From the NCBI GenBank assembly GCA_023460085.1, contig JAEWRI010000036.1, forward strand, positions 124,001 through 188,000: a DNA stretch of 64,000 bases. Reading direction: 5' to 3'. Below, one piece after another: positions 1 through 7,252 of the stretch. Numbering within the stretch: the stretch's first letter is position 1; every line of letters begins with the position of its first letter. The DNA comes from Bacillota bacterium (GTDB lineage: Bacteria; Bacillota; Clostridia; Christensenellales; SZUA-584). A model generated the notes under the pieces. That model saw only the letters and a list, made by a program, of their open reading frames with translations, was not told the DNA's origin and ran no database searches. The translations under genes were made by a program, and so were the position numbers.

Positions 1-1299
1 GTCGCGAATCCCCTCCATATCGCCGCGCTCAAAGGCGATGTCGTCGAAGGCCAGCACCGCCGCCATGACGCCGCACGAAACGGACGCGATGGGTCCGTCT
101 TCACTCGCGTGCGTCTGCGTGTAAAGCGGCTCCATGAACGCCAGCGCGTCGTGGCTGGAAATGATCTCACGCCCGATATCGATGTGGCGCAGGTACTCCT
201 GCCTGTCACGTCCGGAGAGATGCGTCCGGTTCTTCAGCAGGCGCTCTTCCACGCCCACCAGTCCGATGTCCACGATGCGCGACAGCACGCGGATTTCGGT
301 GAGCTCCTCCTCGCTGCAGCCCAGCGCCGCGCCCACCTGCGTACCGAGGCTGGCAAGACGCGCCACGCGCTTGCCCCAGCCCGCCCGCTGCGCGATGATC
401 TCGTTCAGCGGATCGACGACGCACGGCTCGCTCAGCACCCGCTTGATGCGCCCCGCCTTTTTCATGTGCGCCAGCGCGCGGCTGTAGATTGCCGAAAAGT
501 CAAGCTTCTCGTCCGAGGCGGCGCAGCCGAAGGTCACATGCGCCTTGACGAGGTTCAGATAAGTTTTGTACAGCTGCATGGTGGCCTCGTTGATTCGGTG
601 CTCCACCTCGCTGCGCTCCGTGCCGAAGAACGCCGCGCAGAACTCGCCGCCGCCGATGCGCGCGATGATCTCCGCGTCGAAGAAACACTCCCGGAACACG
701 TCCGCCACGCTTTGAATCAGCTTGTTGCCCGCGTGGTAGCCCATCGTCTCGTTGACTTCCTTCAGGTCGTCGATGCTGGCCACGATGAGCGCCTGCGGCA
801 CCGCGCCCTTTTGCAGTGCGCCGTCGTAGCGACGGTCCAGCGTCGGCGCGTTCACGAGGCCCGTGAGCTCGTCGTGGGTTTCCAGAAACTCCAGCCGTTT
901 GATGTACTCTTTGGAGCACTCGGTATCAAACGCCACCCCCGCCGCCGCGATGGTCCCGCCCGCCGAGAACGTGCAGCCGCGCACGTGAAAGCGCCCGTAT
1001 GCGCCGTCGATACGTACGCGTATTTTGTATTCGATGGTATGACCCGGCTCAACGCCTCCCGCAAGGATGCCGCGAAAGCGTGCCGCGTCCTCCGGATGGA
1101 GGGATTCCATGGCCTCCGTCAGCGACATGTCGTTCGTTGTGTCCGCCCAGAAGCCCATGACGCACACCTGCTGCGCGCCGATATCCACCTCCCACGCAAA
1201 GGCGTCCGAAAGGTACGGCTTGCACTCCTGCTGGTCGTCGCGGGCAAACCATGACGCTTCAATGCGCGATCTTCGCCCGTTTTTTTGCTCGATGCTCAA
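1..1299 (-). CDS. PAS-GGDEF-HD-like signalling protein with degenerate catalytic motifs (partial)
   Basis: The open frame runs off the left edge of the window, so the C-terminus is missing. I place the start at a TTG (1297-1299) preceded by GGAGGA at ideal spacing; no in-frame ATG is as well placed. Residues about 15-120 resemble a PAS sensor fold. About 140-290 is a GGDEF domain opening with HDELTGLVN, but the signature loop reads RIGGGEF instead of GG(D/E)EF, and other conserved positions also differ. About 320-433 resembles an HD-GYP domain, with IVDIGLVGV where LHDIGKIGI is usual, so the metal-binding His is lost. Both enzyme domains are therefore probably inactive, and the protein may sense or bind a nucleotide rather than make or break it. 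The role is inferred. Confidence 0.75.
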   Translation of the reverse strand, partial: MSIEQKNGRRSRIEASWFARDDQQECKPYLSDAFAWEVDIGAQQVCVMGFWADTTNDMSLTEAMESLHPEDAARFRGILAGGVEPGHTIEYKIRVRIDGAYGRFHVRGCTFSAGGTIAAAGVAFDTECSKEYIKRLEFLETHDELTGLVNAPTLDRRYDGALQKGAVPQALIVASIDDLKEVNETMGYHAGNKLIQSVADVFRECFFDAEIIARIGGGEFCAAFFGTERSEVEHRINEATMQLYKTYLNLVKAHVTFGCAASDEKLDFSAIYSRALAHMKKAGRIKRVLSEPCVVDPLNEIIAQRAGWGKRVARLASLGTQVGAALGCSEEELTEIRVLSRIVDIGLVGVEERLLKNRTHLSGRDRQEYLRHIDIGREIISSHDALAFMEPLYTQTHASEDGPIASVSCGVMAAVLAFDDIAFERGDMEGIRD

Positions 1300-1372
1300 C
1301 TGCTTCCTCCGATAATGCGATATCAGCACATATATAACCGCGTTTTTCGGAGGTGAAACGAAGATATCCCCA

Positions 1373-1822
1373 TCATTTACGCTTGCTGGAAAAGTATTCT
1401 TTCAGCACGGCCGCGCACTCCTCGCGCAGCACGCCGCCCGTCACGCGCGGCGTATGGTTCAGCCTGCCCACGGCGAGGTTGTAAAGCGTGCCCATCGCGC
1501 CCGCCTTGGGATCGTACGCACCGAATACCACCTCGTCCACGCGCGCGTTGACAATCGCGCCCGCGCACATCGGGCAGGGCTCCAGCGTCACGTACAGCGT
1601 GCAGCCCGAAAGCCGCCAGCCGCCCAGCCGCTTCGCCGCCTTCGCGATGGCGAGTATTTCTGCGTGCGCCAGCGGGCTGCGCCGGTGCTCGCGCAGGTTG
1701 TACCCCCGCGCGATGATCTTCCCATCCTTTACGACGACCGCGCCCACCGGTACCTCGTCGCGCCGCGCCGCGTGCTGCGCCAGGCGCAGCGCCTCGCGCA
1801 TGAATGCTTCCTGTGTTTCCAT
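1373..1822 (-). CDS. tadA: tRNA-specific adenosine deaminase TadA
   Basis: Deaminates adenosine 34 to inosine in the anticodon of tRNA-Arg(ACG), allowing wobble decoding. The protein of about 149 residues has the family's zinc site: HAE in LAHAEILAI (His ligand and catalytic Glu) and PCPMCAGA (two Cys ligands). The start is taken at the ATG beginning METQEAF; an in-frame GTG lies 12 codons upstream at 1858 but would add a non-conserved extension. No Shine-Dalgarno sequence is seen before the ATG. Instead a TATAAT lies only 7 bases upstream, so the message may be leaderless. The gene stands alone between a signalling protein and a divergent DeoR regulator. Confidence 0.95.
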   Translation of the reverse strand: METQEAFMREALRLAQHAARRDEVPVGAVVVKDGKIIARGYNLREHRRSPLAHAEILAIAKAAKRLGGWRLSGCTLYVTLEPCPMCAGAIVNARVDEVVFGAYDPKAGAMGTLYNLAVGRLNHTPRVTGGVLREECAAVLKEYFSSKRK

Positions 1823-1828
1823 GGCGTC

Positions 1829-1834
1829 TATTAT
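1829..1834 (-). promoter_or_regulatory. Possible -10 box of tadA, giving a near-leaderless transcript
   Basis: On the minus strand a perfect TATAAT sits 7 bases before the tadA ATG. Transcription would start at or within a few bases of the start codon. No convincing -35 box was found, so this is a moderate call. Confidence 0.4.
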
Positions 1835-1984
1835 ACCAGCTTCGCGGCGGAAAAGCACGGCGGTCTATGGGCGCTTTGCGGACTTGCGCCGCGCTCGCTA
1901 TCCGGGTCGCTTCCACAGCGGGACGTCAACTGTGAATTTCATGCTAGAAACGCACAGATTCTGTTCCTTATTTGCATCTCCGGG

Positions 1985-2013
1985 TTGTTTCTGACATCAT
2001 TTTGTGTTATATT
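1985..2013 (+). promoter_or_regulatory. Promoter of the DeoR-family gene
   Basis: TTGTTT (1985-1990) and TATATT (2008-2013) are separated by 17 bases, ahead of the RBS GAAGAGGTG and the GTG start at 2041. Confidence 0.55.
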
Positions 2014-2040
2014 GGGTGCATTAAGCGAAGAGGTGATACG

Positions 2041-2799
2041 GTGAACACGCAAAGGCGGGACGCGATTAAAAAGCTGCTGGACGACCGGGGCGAAGTCACG
2101 CTGAGTGAGCTGGAGGAGCTGTTTCCGGATTGCTCCACGATGACGCTGCGGCGCGATATCAAATACCTGGAGGACAGCGGACTCGTGAAGCGAACGCGCG
2201 GCGGCGCGGTGGCGCTGTCCCGGCTGTCCATCGCCGCGGAGGACGTGTATTCCCGCCGCGCGGTAGAAAATACCGACGCCAAAACGGCCATCGCGCACAA
2301 GGCGGCGGCACTGCTGGAGAACGGGCGCTCCCTGTATCTGGATTCCGGCACCACGCTGATGCAGTTTGCCAAGCTCATCCCCGACGACTACATCGCCGTG
2401 CTGACAAGCGGCCCTAACATCGCGCTGGAGCTGATTAAAAAGAACCGTCCGAACGTGATGCTGCTGGGCGGACAGCTGAACCGCAACACGATCTCCGTAT
2501 CGGGCGCGGGCGCAAACCGCTTTCTCTCGGAGGTCAACATCGACATCGCCTTCATGGCTTCCAGCGGCTTCTCGCTGGAGCATGGTTTCACCAGCGGCAC
2601 GTACTCCGAGTGCGAGCTCAAAAAGGCGGTGCTGGGCATGGCATCCACCGTCGTGATGCTGATGGACTCCTCCAAGGTGGGCAAAAACCTGCCCTATACC
2701 TTCGGCACGCTGGAGGGCATCAACGTGCTGGTCTCGGACGACGATCTGCCCGCCGAAATCGTGCGGGCCGCGCAGGCGGCAGGCGTCACGGTGATGTAG
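2041..2799 (+). CDS. DeoR/GlpR-family transcriptional regulator
   Basis: A sugar-phosphate-responsive repressor of 252 residues, the usual family length. The N-terminal helix-turn-helix (about 1-58) includes VTLSELEELF and the recognition segment STMTLRRDIKYLE, followed by the wing RTRGGAV. The C-terminal DeoR sensor domain carries LDSGTTLMQFAKLI, the phosphosugar-binding DSGTT motif. The start is a GTG with GAAGAGGTG upstream; the frame stays open further upstream without a better start. The only downstream co-oriented gene is a small CGGC protein 30 bases away, so the target is not obvious from context. Confidence 0.85.
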   Translation: MNTQRRDAIKKLLDDRGEVTLSELEELFPDCSTMTLRRDIKYLEDSGLVKRTRGGAVALSRLSIAAEDVYSRRAVENTDAKTAIAHKAAALLENGRSLYLDSGTTLMQFAKLIPDDYIAVLTSGPNIALELIKKNRPNVMLLGGQLNRNTISVSGAGANRFLSEVNIDIAFMASSGFSLEHGFTSGTYSECELKKAVLGMASTVVMLMDSSKVGKNLPYTFGTLEGINVLVSDDDLPAEIVRAAQAAGVTVM

Positions 2800-2829
2800 C
2801 GCGGGCCGCGCATGGAATTCGGAGGAGCG

Positions 2830-3162
2830 ATGAAAGTTGGAATCATCCGGTGCATGCAGACGGAGGATTACTGTCCCGGCACCACAGACTTTAAAGCCAT
2901 CCGCGAGAAAACGCACGCGTTCGAGGGCGTCGCGGAGGATATCGAAATCGTCGGGTTCGTTTCCTGCGGAGGCTGCCCCGGCAAGCGGGCAGTGCTGAGA
3001 AGCCGCGAATTGATACGGCGCGGGGCGGATACGATCGCGTTCGCGTCGTGCATACAGCGCGGCAACCCCATCGGCTTTCCCTGCCCCTTCGCCAAAAGGA
3101 TGAAGGAAGCCATCGCAAGCGACGCCGGAGAAGCCATACGGGTCATCGACTATACCCACTGA
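2830..3162 (+). CDS. CGGC-domain protein
   Basis: A 110-residue protein of the CGGC family (possibly metal-binding, function unproven). It has the eponymous SCGGCPGKR motif at about residues 45-53 and further cysteines at IRCMQTEDYC, ASCIQ and FPCPF. The start ATG at 2830 has GGAGGAGCG just upstream. It lies 30 bases after the DeoR gene and is followed by a terminator, so the two probably form one transcript. Function not assigned beyond family. Confidence 0.75.
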   Translation: MKVGIIRCMQTEDYCPGTTDFKAIREKTHAFEGVAEDIEIVGFVSCGGCPGKRAVLRSRELIRRGADTIAFASCIQRGNPIGFPCPFAKRMKEAIASDAGEAIRVIDYTH

Positions 3163-3169
3163 CTCAGCC

Positions 3170-3198
3170 AAAAGCGCCCCGCGAGGCGCTTTTGTTTT
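3170..3198 (+). terminator. Intrinsic terminator after the CGGC gene
   Basis: AAAAGCGCC and GGCGCTTTT pair around a 6-base loop, followed by further T residues. The A/T-rich flanks also allow it to work for the convergent flavodoxin gene. Confidence 0.8.
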
Positions 3199-3221
3199 CC
3201 GGTTCTTCGGTGCGCAAAGCT

Positions 3222-3680
3222 TCAGCCCAGCGCGGGCAGCACCTTTTCCTCGTAGAAGCGCACCGCTTCGCTGATTTCCTCCGCCGTGGGATGTCCCTTG
3301 GCGATGCCGCCCACCAGCTTGAACGGGCCGAAGGTATCGAAGCCCTTGCAGTGGTATACTCCCAGCACCGAAGCGCCCGCCCTCTCCAGCGCGGCGGATG
3401 CGCCTTCCGCGTACTTGGCATTGCCGCTGCCGCTCGTCAGCAGCGCGAACGCCTTTTTGCCGCGCAGCGCATCGCCCTTCAGCAGCGCCGCCAGCGACTC
3501 ATGCATTCCCGACATATAGATGCCCGAGGCCACGCCGACCGCGGCATACGCCGAGAGGTCCCTGCCCGCCGCCTCCGAGGCCTGCGCGCACTCCACGGCA
3601 TGCGCCGCCGAAAGCGCGTCCACCAGCTTTTTCGTATTGCCATGGTGCTCCGAATGATAAACCAACAGTACCTTTTCCAT
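3222..3680 (-). CDS. Flavodoxin family protein
   Basis: A 152-residue flavodoxin-like electron carrier. The N-terminus LVYHSEHHGNTKKLVDAL is the FMN phosphate-binding loop (SxxxGNT/K form), after the first beta strand. SGIYMSGMHESL and LTSGSGNAKYAEG match the later flavin-contacting loops. It follows the membrane FMN-binding gene by 14 bases on the same strand, so the flavodoxin is likely a cytoplasmic redox partner of that membrane protein. RBS AAGGAGGAATGGATAG precedes the ATG. Confidence 0.85.
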   Translation of the reverse strand: MEKVLLVYHSEHHGNTKKLVDALSAAHAVECAQASEAAGRDLSAYAAVGVASGIYMSGMHESLAALLKGDALRGKKAFALLTSGSGNAKYAEGASAALERAGASVLGVYHCKGFDTFGPFKLVGGIAKGHPTAEEISEAVRFYEEKVLPALG

Positions 3681-3694
3681 CTATCCATTCCTCC

Positions 3695-4372
3695 TTATTG
3701 ATGCTTCATTCCTTTTTCCAGCGCGTCGGCAATGGCCTGCCGGATCACCTTGCTGGAATTCGTCGCGCCGCTCACGGCATCCACGTCCAGCGACTGCGCC
3801 TCCACCACCTCCGGAAGCAGGGCCTCCGCCGCCGCGCCGCGCTCGTTGCGGTGCTCCAGCAGCCCGATTTCCGTAATCCGGCCGTCCTCCACCGTTACCT
3901 CCACGCGCGCGCGGATGTACCCCGCGTCGCATTCTCCCTCGTAAGTGCCGTCCGCCACCCCGGTCAGCGCGATGTCCGGCACATCCAGCGCGGCAATCGC
4001 TCGCTGGTAAGCGCCGAAGCCCGCCACCCCGAGCGCGATGTGCGCTACGAGCGCCGCGCATGCCGCCAGCGTTGCCGCGCGATGCACCGTCAGCCAGCGC
4101 CTGCCCATGCGGCGCGCCAGCACACGGCTCAGCACCGCGGCCAGCAGGGCCGCCGCCATCACAATCCCCGCCGCAACCATCGCCGCCGGACGCTGCGGCA
4201 GCAGCCCGAATGTCACCGCGACGTGCGCCGCGCATACCGTCAGTGCCCCCGCGCTCGCGTACGGGTGGATGCGCCTCGCGAAGGCATCCAGCCTGCGCCC
4301 CGGCAGCCGTTTCGTCACAAACTTCAGCGCCGCCAGCGCCATCAGCACGGCGGCGGCTATCCCCCATATCAT
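3695..4372 (-). CDS. Membrane FMN-binding protein with ferric-reductase-like heme histidines
   Basis: A 225-residue protein. Four predicted membrane helices fill about 1-120 and an FMN-binding domain follows at about 135-225. The FMN domain contains DAVSGATNSS, with Thr204 in the SGAT motif that ApbE-type transferases flavinylate. Two helices each carry two histidines 14 apart (H36/H50 and H97/H111, HX13H), the heme-b pattern of ferric-reductase-like membrane domains. I infer electron transfer from a cytoplasmic donor through two hemes to an extracytoplasmic flavin. The ATG overlaps the TetR stop codon (ATGA), so translation is coupled to the regulator. No apbE gene is in the window. Confidence 0.8.
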   Translation of the reverse strand: MIWGIAAAVLMALAALKFVTKRLPGRRLDAFARRIHPYASAGALTVCAAHVAVTFGLLPQRPAAMVAAGIVMAAALLAAVLSRVLARRMGRRWLTVHRAATLAACAALVAHIALGVAGFGAYQRAIAALDVPDIALTGVADGTYEGECDAGYIRARVEVTVEDGRITEIGLLEHRNERGAAAEALLPEVVEAQSLDVDAVSGATNSSKVIRQAIADALEKGMKHQ

Positions 4373-5013
4373 TCGCTCTCCTCCTGCTTTAACGCGCGCA
4401 GCAGCATGCGGAAGCTGCCGTCCAGATACTCCTCGCGCTTCATCCCCAGCTTGTCTTCGAAATACCGCTCCTTCTGCCGCGCCATTTTCACGATGCCGCA
4501 GATGCTGGCCCACACCATGAACAGCGCGGTCGCGGGCTTCAGATCGGCGCGCAGCTGACCGGACGCGATGCCGCGCTCCAGCATGGAGAATATCGCGGCG
4601 TTGATCCGCTCGCCCACCTCGTAGATTTCCCGCAGCACGGGGCAGCGCTCAAAATCGCCCTCATCCACGCTGATTTCGCCCAGTATGCTGTCGAAGTACA
4701 GCGGATACTCGCGCTGAAACGCGGTCATCTCGGCACAGATGGCGAGAAAAGCCGCGTCCGCGTCTCCGTGCGCGGCGATGGCCGACTCCAGCCGGGTTTT
4801 CAGCATGCCCATGCTGTCCAGCACGATATGGTAATAGATCTCTTCCTTGCTTTTGAAGTAGACGTAGATCGTGGATTTGCTGTAATCCGCTTCGCGCGCG
4901 ATGTCGTCCATCGTGGTCTGCTCCAGGCCCCGCCTTTCGAACAGCGCCGCCGCCGCCGCCAGTATGTTGGCGCGGTTAAACTCCGTTCTTCTGCACTGTC
5001 TGTCCTTCGCCAT
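4369..5013 (-). CDS. TetR/AcrR-family transcriptional regulator
   Basis: A 214-residue repressor with the N-terminal TetR helix-turn-helix (FERRGLEQTTMDDIAREADYS followed by KSTIYVYFKSKEEI) and a variable ligand-binding C-terminus. The start is the ATG with GGAGG upstream; the frame extends 21 codons further without an RBS. It is first in a three-gene operon with the FMN-binding membrane protein and flavodoxin, and is divergent from a flavin reductase at 5182. Direct and inverted repeats cover its own promoter, indicating autoregulation and possibly control of the divergent gene. Confidence 0.85.
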   Translation of the reverse strand: MAKDRQCRRTEFNRANILAAAAALFERRGLEQTTMDDIAREADYSKSTIYVYFKSKEEIYYHIVLDSMGMLKTRLESAIAAHGDADAAFLAICAEMTAFQREYPLYFDSILGEISVDEGDFERCPVLREIYEVGERINAAIFSMLERGIASGQLRADLKPATALFMVWASICGIVKMARQKERYFEDKLGMKREEYLDGSFRMLLRALKQEESE

Positions 5014-5022
5014 GGCCGCCTC

Positions 5023-5076
5023 CGATAATCGTACTATCGTTTTTATTATCGTACTCTCAGTTCGATTTATTGTCAA
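5023..5076 (-). promoter_or_regulatory. tetR promoter with repeated operator motif
   Basis: On the minus strand TTGACA (5071-5076) and TACGAT (5048-5053) are 17 bases apart. The motif AT(A/T)ATCGTACT occurs at 5025-5035 and 5045-5055, exactly 20 bp (two helical turns) apart, and CGATA/TATCG arms bracket the first copy. The second copy covers the -10 box. This fits an autoregulatory TetR operator. Confidence 0.65.
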
Positions 5077-5122
5077 GCGTTCTTTCCCTGTTATTTGGGC
5101 ACATAATTAACCACATATCCTA

Positions 5123-5153
5123 TTGACACCCCGCACAAGTCCGGAGGTATACT
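5123..5153 (+). promoter_or_regulatory. Promoter of the flavin reductase gene
   Basis: TTGACA at 5123-5128 and TATACT at 5148-5153, with a long 19-base spacer, 28 bases before the ATG at 5182. Confidence 0.5.
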
Positions 5154-5181
5154 GGTAGCAACAAGGAAAGCGGAGGGTGTA

Positions 5182-5808
5182 ATGAAAGTAGTTGCGATTA
5201 ACGGAAGCCCGCGCGCCAACGGCAATACCAGCATGGCGCTGCGGGTGATGGCGGAGGAATTGGAGAAACAGGGCATCGCGGTGGAAACCATACCGGTGGG
5301 CAAGCAGGACATTCACGGCTGCATCGCCTGCGGATACTGCGCTGCTTCGGAAGGGAACCGCTGCGTATTCAAGGACGACATCGTCAACGAGGCGGCTGCC
5401 AAAATGCGCGAGGCGGACGGCTTTATACTGGCCTCCCCCGTGTATTACGCGGGCATCGCCGGTACCATGAAATCGTTTTTGGACCGGGTTTTCTACAGCA
5501 GCTCACGGTATTTTAAATACAAGGTGGCCACCTCTGTGGCGGTCGTCCGGCGCGCGGGCGGCGTGGACGTGGTGCACCAGCTCAATAACTACCTCCAGCT
5601 GGCGCAGACCGTCATGCCGCCGTCGCAGTACTGGACGATTGCGTACGGGCGGGACAAAGGCGAGGTGCTGCAGGACGGTGAGGGCATGCAGACGCTGCGC
5701 AAAAACGCGCGGGCGATGGCCTGGGTGCTGAAATCCATAGAGGCGGGCAAGGAAACCGTGCCGTTGCCGGAGGACGAGGCGCGCGTCATGACCAATTTCA
5801 TCCGGTAG
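5182..5808 (+). CDS. NAD(P)H-dependent FMN reductase / iron-sulfur flavoprotein family
   Basis: A 208-residue flavodoxin-fold reductase. The FMN phosphate loop is INGSPRANGNTSMAL at the N-terminus, and SPVYYAGIAGTMKSFLDR forms the conserved flavin loop. Residues about 49-63 hold four cysteines, CIACGYCAASEGNRC, in CX2CX2CX7C spacing as in iron-sulfur flavoproteins, so a 4Fe-4S cluster is possible. It diverges from the tetR redox operon and probably belongs to the same regulon, moving electrons from NAD(P)H to flavin or quinone acceptors. The exact substrate is unknown. Confidence 0.85.
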   Translation: MKVVAINGSPRANGNTSMALRVMAEELEKQGIAVETIPVGKQDIHGCIACGYCAASEGNRCVFKDDIVNEAAAKMREADGFILASPVYYAGIAGTMKSFLDRVFYSSSRYFKYKVATSVAVVRRAGGVDVVHQLNNYLQLAQTVMPPSQYWTIAYGRDKGEVLQDGEGMQTLRKNARAMAWVLKSIEAGKETVPLPEDEARVMTNFIR

Positions 5809-5828
5809 GTTTCGTCAGACGATACAAC

Positions 5829-5863
5829 AACGCCGCGGGCGCAGATGCCCCGCGGCGTTTTCT
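5829..5863 (+). terminator. Intrinsic terminator of the flavin reductase gene (left duplicate)
   Basis: AACGCCGCGGGC pairs with GCCCCGCGGCGTT around CAGAT, followed by TTTTCT. A near-identical hairpin recurs at 6053-6084 on the far side of the repeat element. Confidence 0.85.
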
Positions 5864-5865
5864 AA

Positions 5866-6051
5866 CTGCTGACAAAGGGTTCTCTTGGAGGCTCTGCCTC
5901 CAAACCACCGCTTAAGGGATACATCCCTTAAGAATCCCATCAGGGAGATGCCTTTAAAAAGGCATTTCCCACATGTCTTTTCCTTCTTTTATTCAAGAAA
6001 TGAAGCAGGTGTGCGAGGGCAGCGCCCTCGCGAAAGGTTTGTCATCAAGCT
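5866..6051 (+). repeat. Hairpin-rich dispersed repeat, copy 1
   Basis: This about 186-bp element fills most of the gap between 5808 and 6128; no gene is present. It recurs at 8429-8589, 24789-24973 and 25142-25327. It contains five ordered inverted repeats: GGAGGCtctGCCTCC, CTTAAGGGAT/ATCCCTTAAG, GAGATGCC-type/GGCATTTC, a pyrimidine-purine stem (TTCTTTT/AAGAA, degraded here), and GCGAGGGCagcGCCCTCGC. The terminator hairpin of the upstream gene flanks it on both sides. Short open frames across it are not convincing genes. Confidence 0.85.
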
Positions 6052-6052
6052 G

Positions 6053-6086
6053 AACGCCGCGGCACAGATGTCCCGCGGCGTTTTCT
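6053..6086. terminator. Duplicate terminator hairpin right of repeat copy 1
   Basis: AACGCCGCGG pairs with CCGCGGCGTT, then TTTTCTAACTGC. It matches 5829-5868 at nearly every position, including the trailing TTTTCTAACTGC, so it looks like a duplication around the element. Confidence 0.75.
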
Positions 6087-6127
6087 AACTGCCTGATCAG
6101 CGCCCGCTAGCGCGCCTAATGGTGACC

Positions 6128-7120
6128 TTATGCCCTGCCGCGCTGCACCGCGCGGTGCCAGCGCACCATGTCGCGGATGGTTCTGCCCAGTGGGCGCGGC
6201 CTGTAGCCCAGCTTCTGCTGCGCCTTGCCGCAGGAAATATTCGAGTTGGACATCAGCACCTCCACCGAATACTTGGAGAGTATGGGCTTCTTGCGCGCGA
6301 GGGCGTAGTATACGGGCGCGAACACTGCCGCGGCCAGCACCAGCGCACGCGGCACCCTGCGCCGCCGGATTTCATGGCCCGTCGCCGCCTCCACCTCGCA
6401 CATAATCTCCTCCAGACTGGAGACGCTGCCCGAGATGATGTAGCCCTGTCCCTTCTCGCCGTCCTTCCATGCGCGGTAGATGCCGTCGGCCACGTCGCGC
6501 ACGTCCACAAAATCGTATTTGCCGTCGAAGTAGTACTGCGTCTTCTTCGCGTCTATGTATCCCTTGATGGCGCTGCCCGTGTAGGACGAGCGGAAGTCAA
6601 ACGGCCCGATGACGCCCGTCGGGAACACGATCACCGCGTCAAGGCCCTTCTGCAGCGCGTTCATCACCTCGATGGTCGCCATCGCCTTGGACTTGGCGTA
6701 AGCGCCCGGCAGGTTGTTGACGTCCGAATCGAGCGATTCCTCGATGGTCTCGGCGGACGTCTGCCCTTTGAGCGCGTGCACGCTGGAAACGTACAGCAGC
6801 CGCTTTACGCCCTTCTCCATGCACGCCTGCACCACGTTGCGCGTACCGCCCACGTTGATGTCGTAGATCAGCTTCTTCCGGATACCCGAAATCTGCACCA
6901 GCCCCGCGAGGTGAAACACAGTCTCGCAGCCGCGCACCGCCGCCGAAACGGCAAACGCGTCGCGGATGTCGCCGCGCACAACCTCCTTCGCATATTTCTC
7001 AATATACGAAATATCCTCTTTTTCCTGTACGAAAAGCCGCAGGTCTCTGTGCCCCTTCGCATAAAGCAGCTTCACGAGCACATTGCCGATATGACCGCCC
7101 GCACCTGTCACCAGTATCAT
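6128..7120 (-). CDS. NAD-dependent epimerase/dehydratase (extended SDR), paralog 1
   Basis: A 330-residue extended short-chain dehydrogenase. The N-terminus MILVTGAGGHIGNVLVKLL has the GxxGxxG dinucleotide motif, and YAKSK at about residue 150 is the catalytic YxxxK. The closest general families are dihydroflavonol-reductase/3-beta-HSD-like epimerases, but the substrate is unknown. I use the ATG at 7120 because GGGGAG lies 8 bases upstream and it matches the paralog's start; another ATG lies at 7126. It sits 132 bases downstream of a clear paralog on the same strand, so the two arose by tandem duplication. Confidence 0.8.
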   Translation of the reverse strand: MILVTGAGGHIGNVLVKLLYAKGHRDLRLFVQEKEDISYIEKYAKEVVRGDIRDAFAVSAAVRGCETVFHLAGLVQISGIRKKLIYDINVGGTRNVVQACMEKGVKRLLYVSSVHALKGQTSAETIEESLDSDVNNLPGAYAKSKAMATIEVMNALQKGLDAVIVFPTGVIGPFDFRSSYTGSAIKGYIDAKKTQYYFDGKYDFVDVRDVADGIYRAWKDGEKGQGYIISGSVSSLEEIMCEVEAATGHEIRRRRVPRALVLAAAVFAPVYYALARKKPILSKYSVEVLMSNSNISCGKAQQKLGYRPRPLGRTIRDMVRWHRAVQRGRA

Positions 7121-7252
7121 GATCATCTCTCCCCTCAAATTACTTACCTATGATATCGTTTTTGGAAGATCATCATGCACTGCACAAGCGGTACTATTAA
7201 GATATTATAATTATACCCCAAACGCTTTACTGCGCTGTGAATTATCTGTGAA

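Noticed and set aside
109..1254. Long plus-strand frame opposite the GGDEF-type gene
   Set aside because: High-GC antisense shadow, rich in Arg/His/Ala, with no domain match. The minus strand carries recognisable PAS, GGDEF and HD-like motifs.
5885..6088. Small open frame across repeat copy 1, with similar frames in the other copies (MEALPPNHRLRDTSLKNP type)
   Set aside because: The same peptide appears because the DNA repeat is copied. The element is made of palindromes and lacks an RBS, so a non-coding repeat explains it better.
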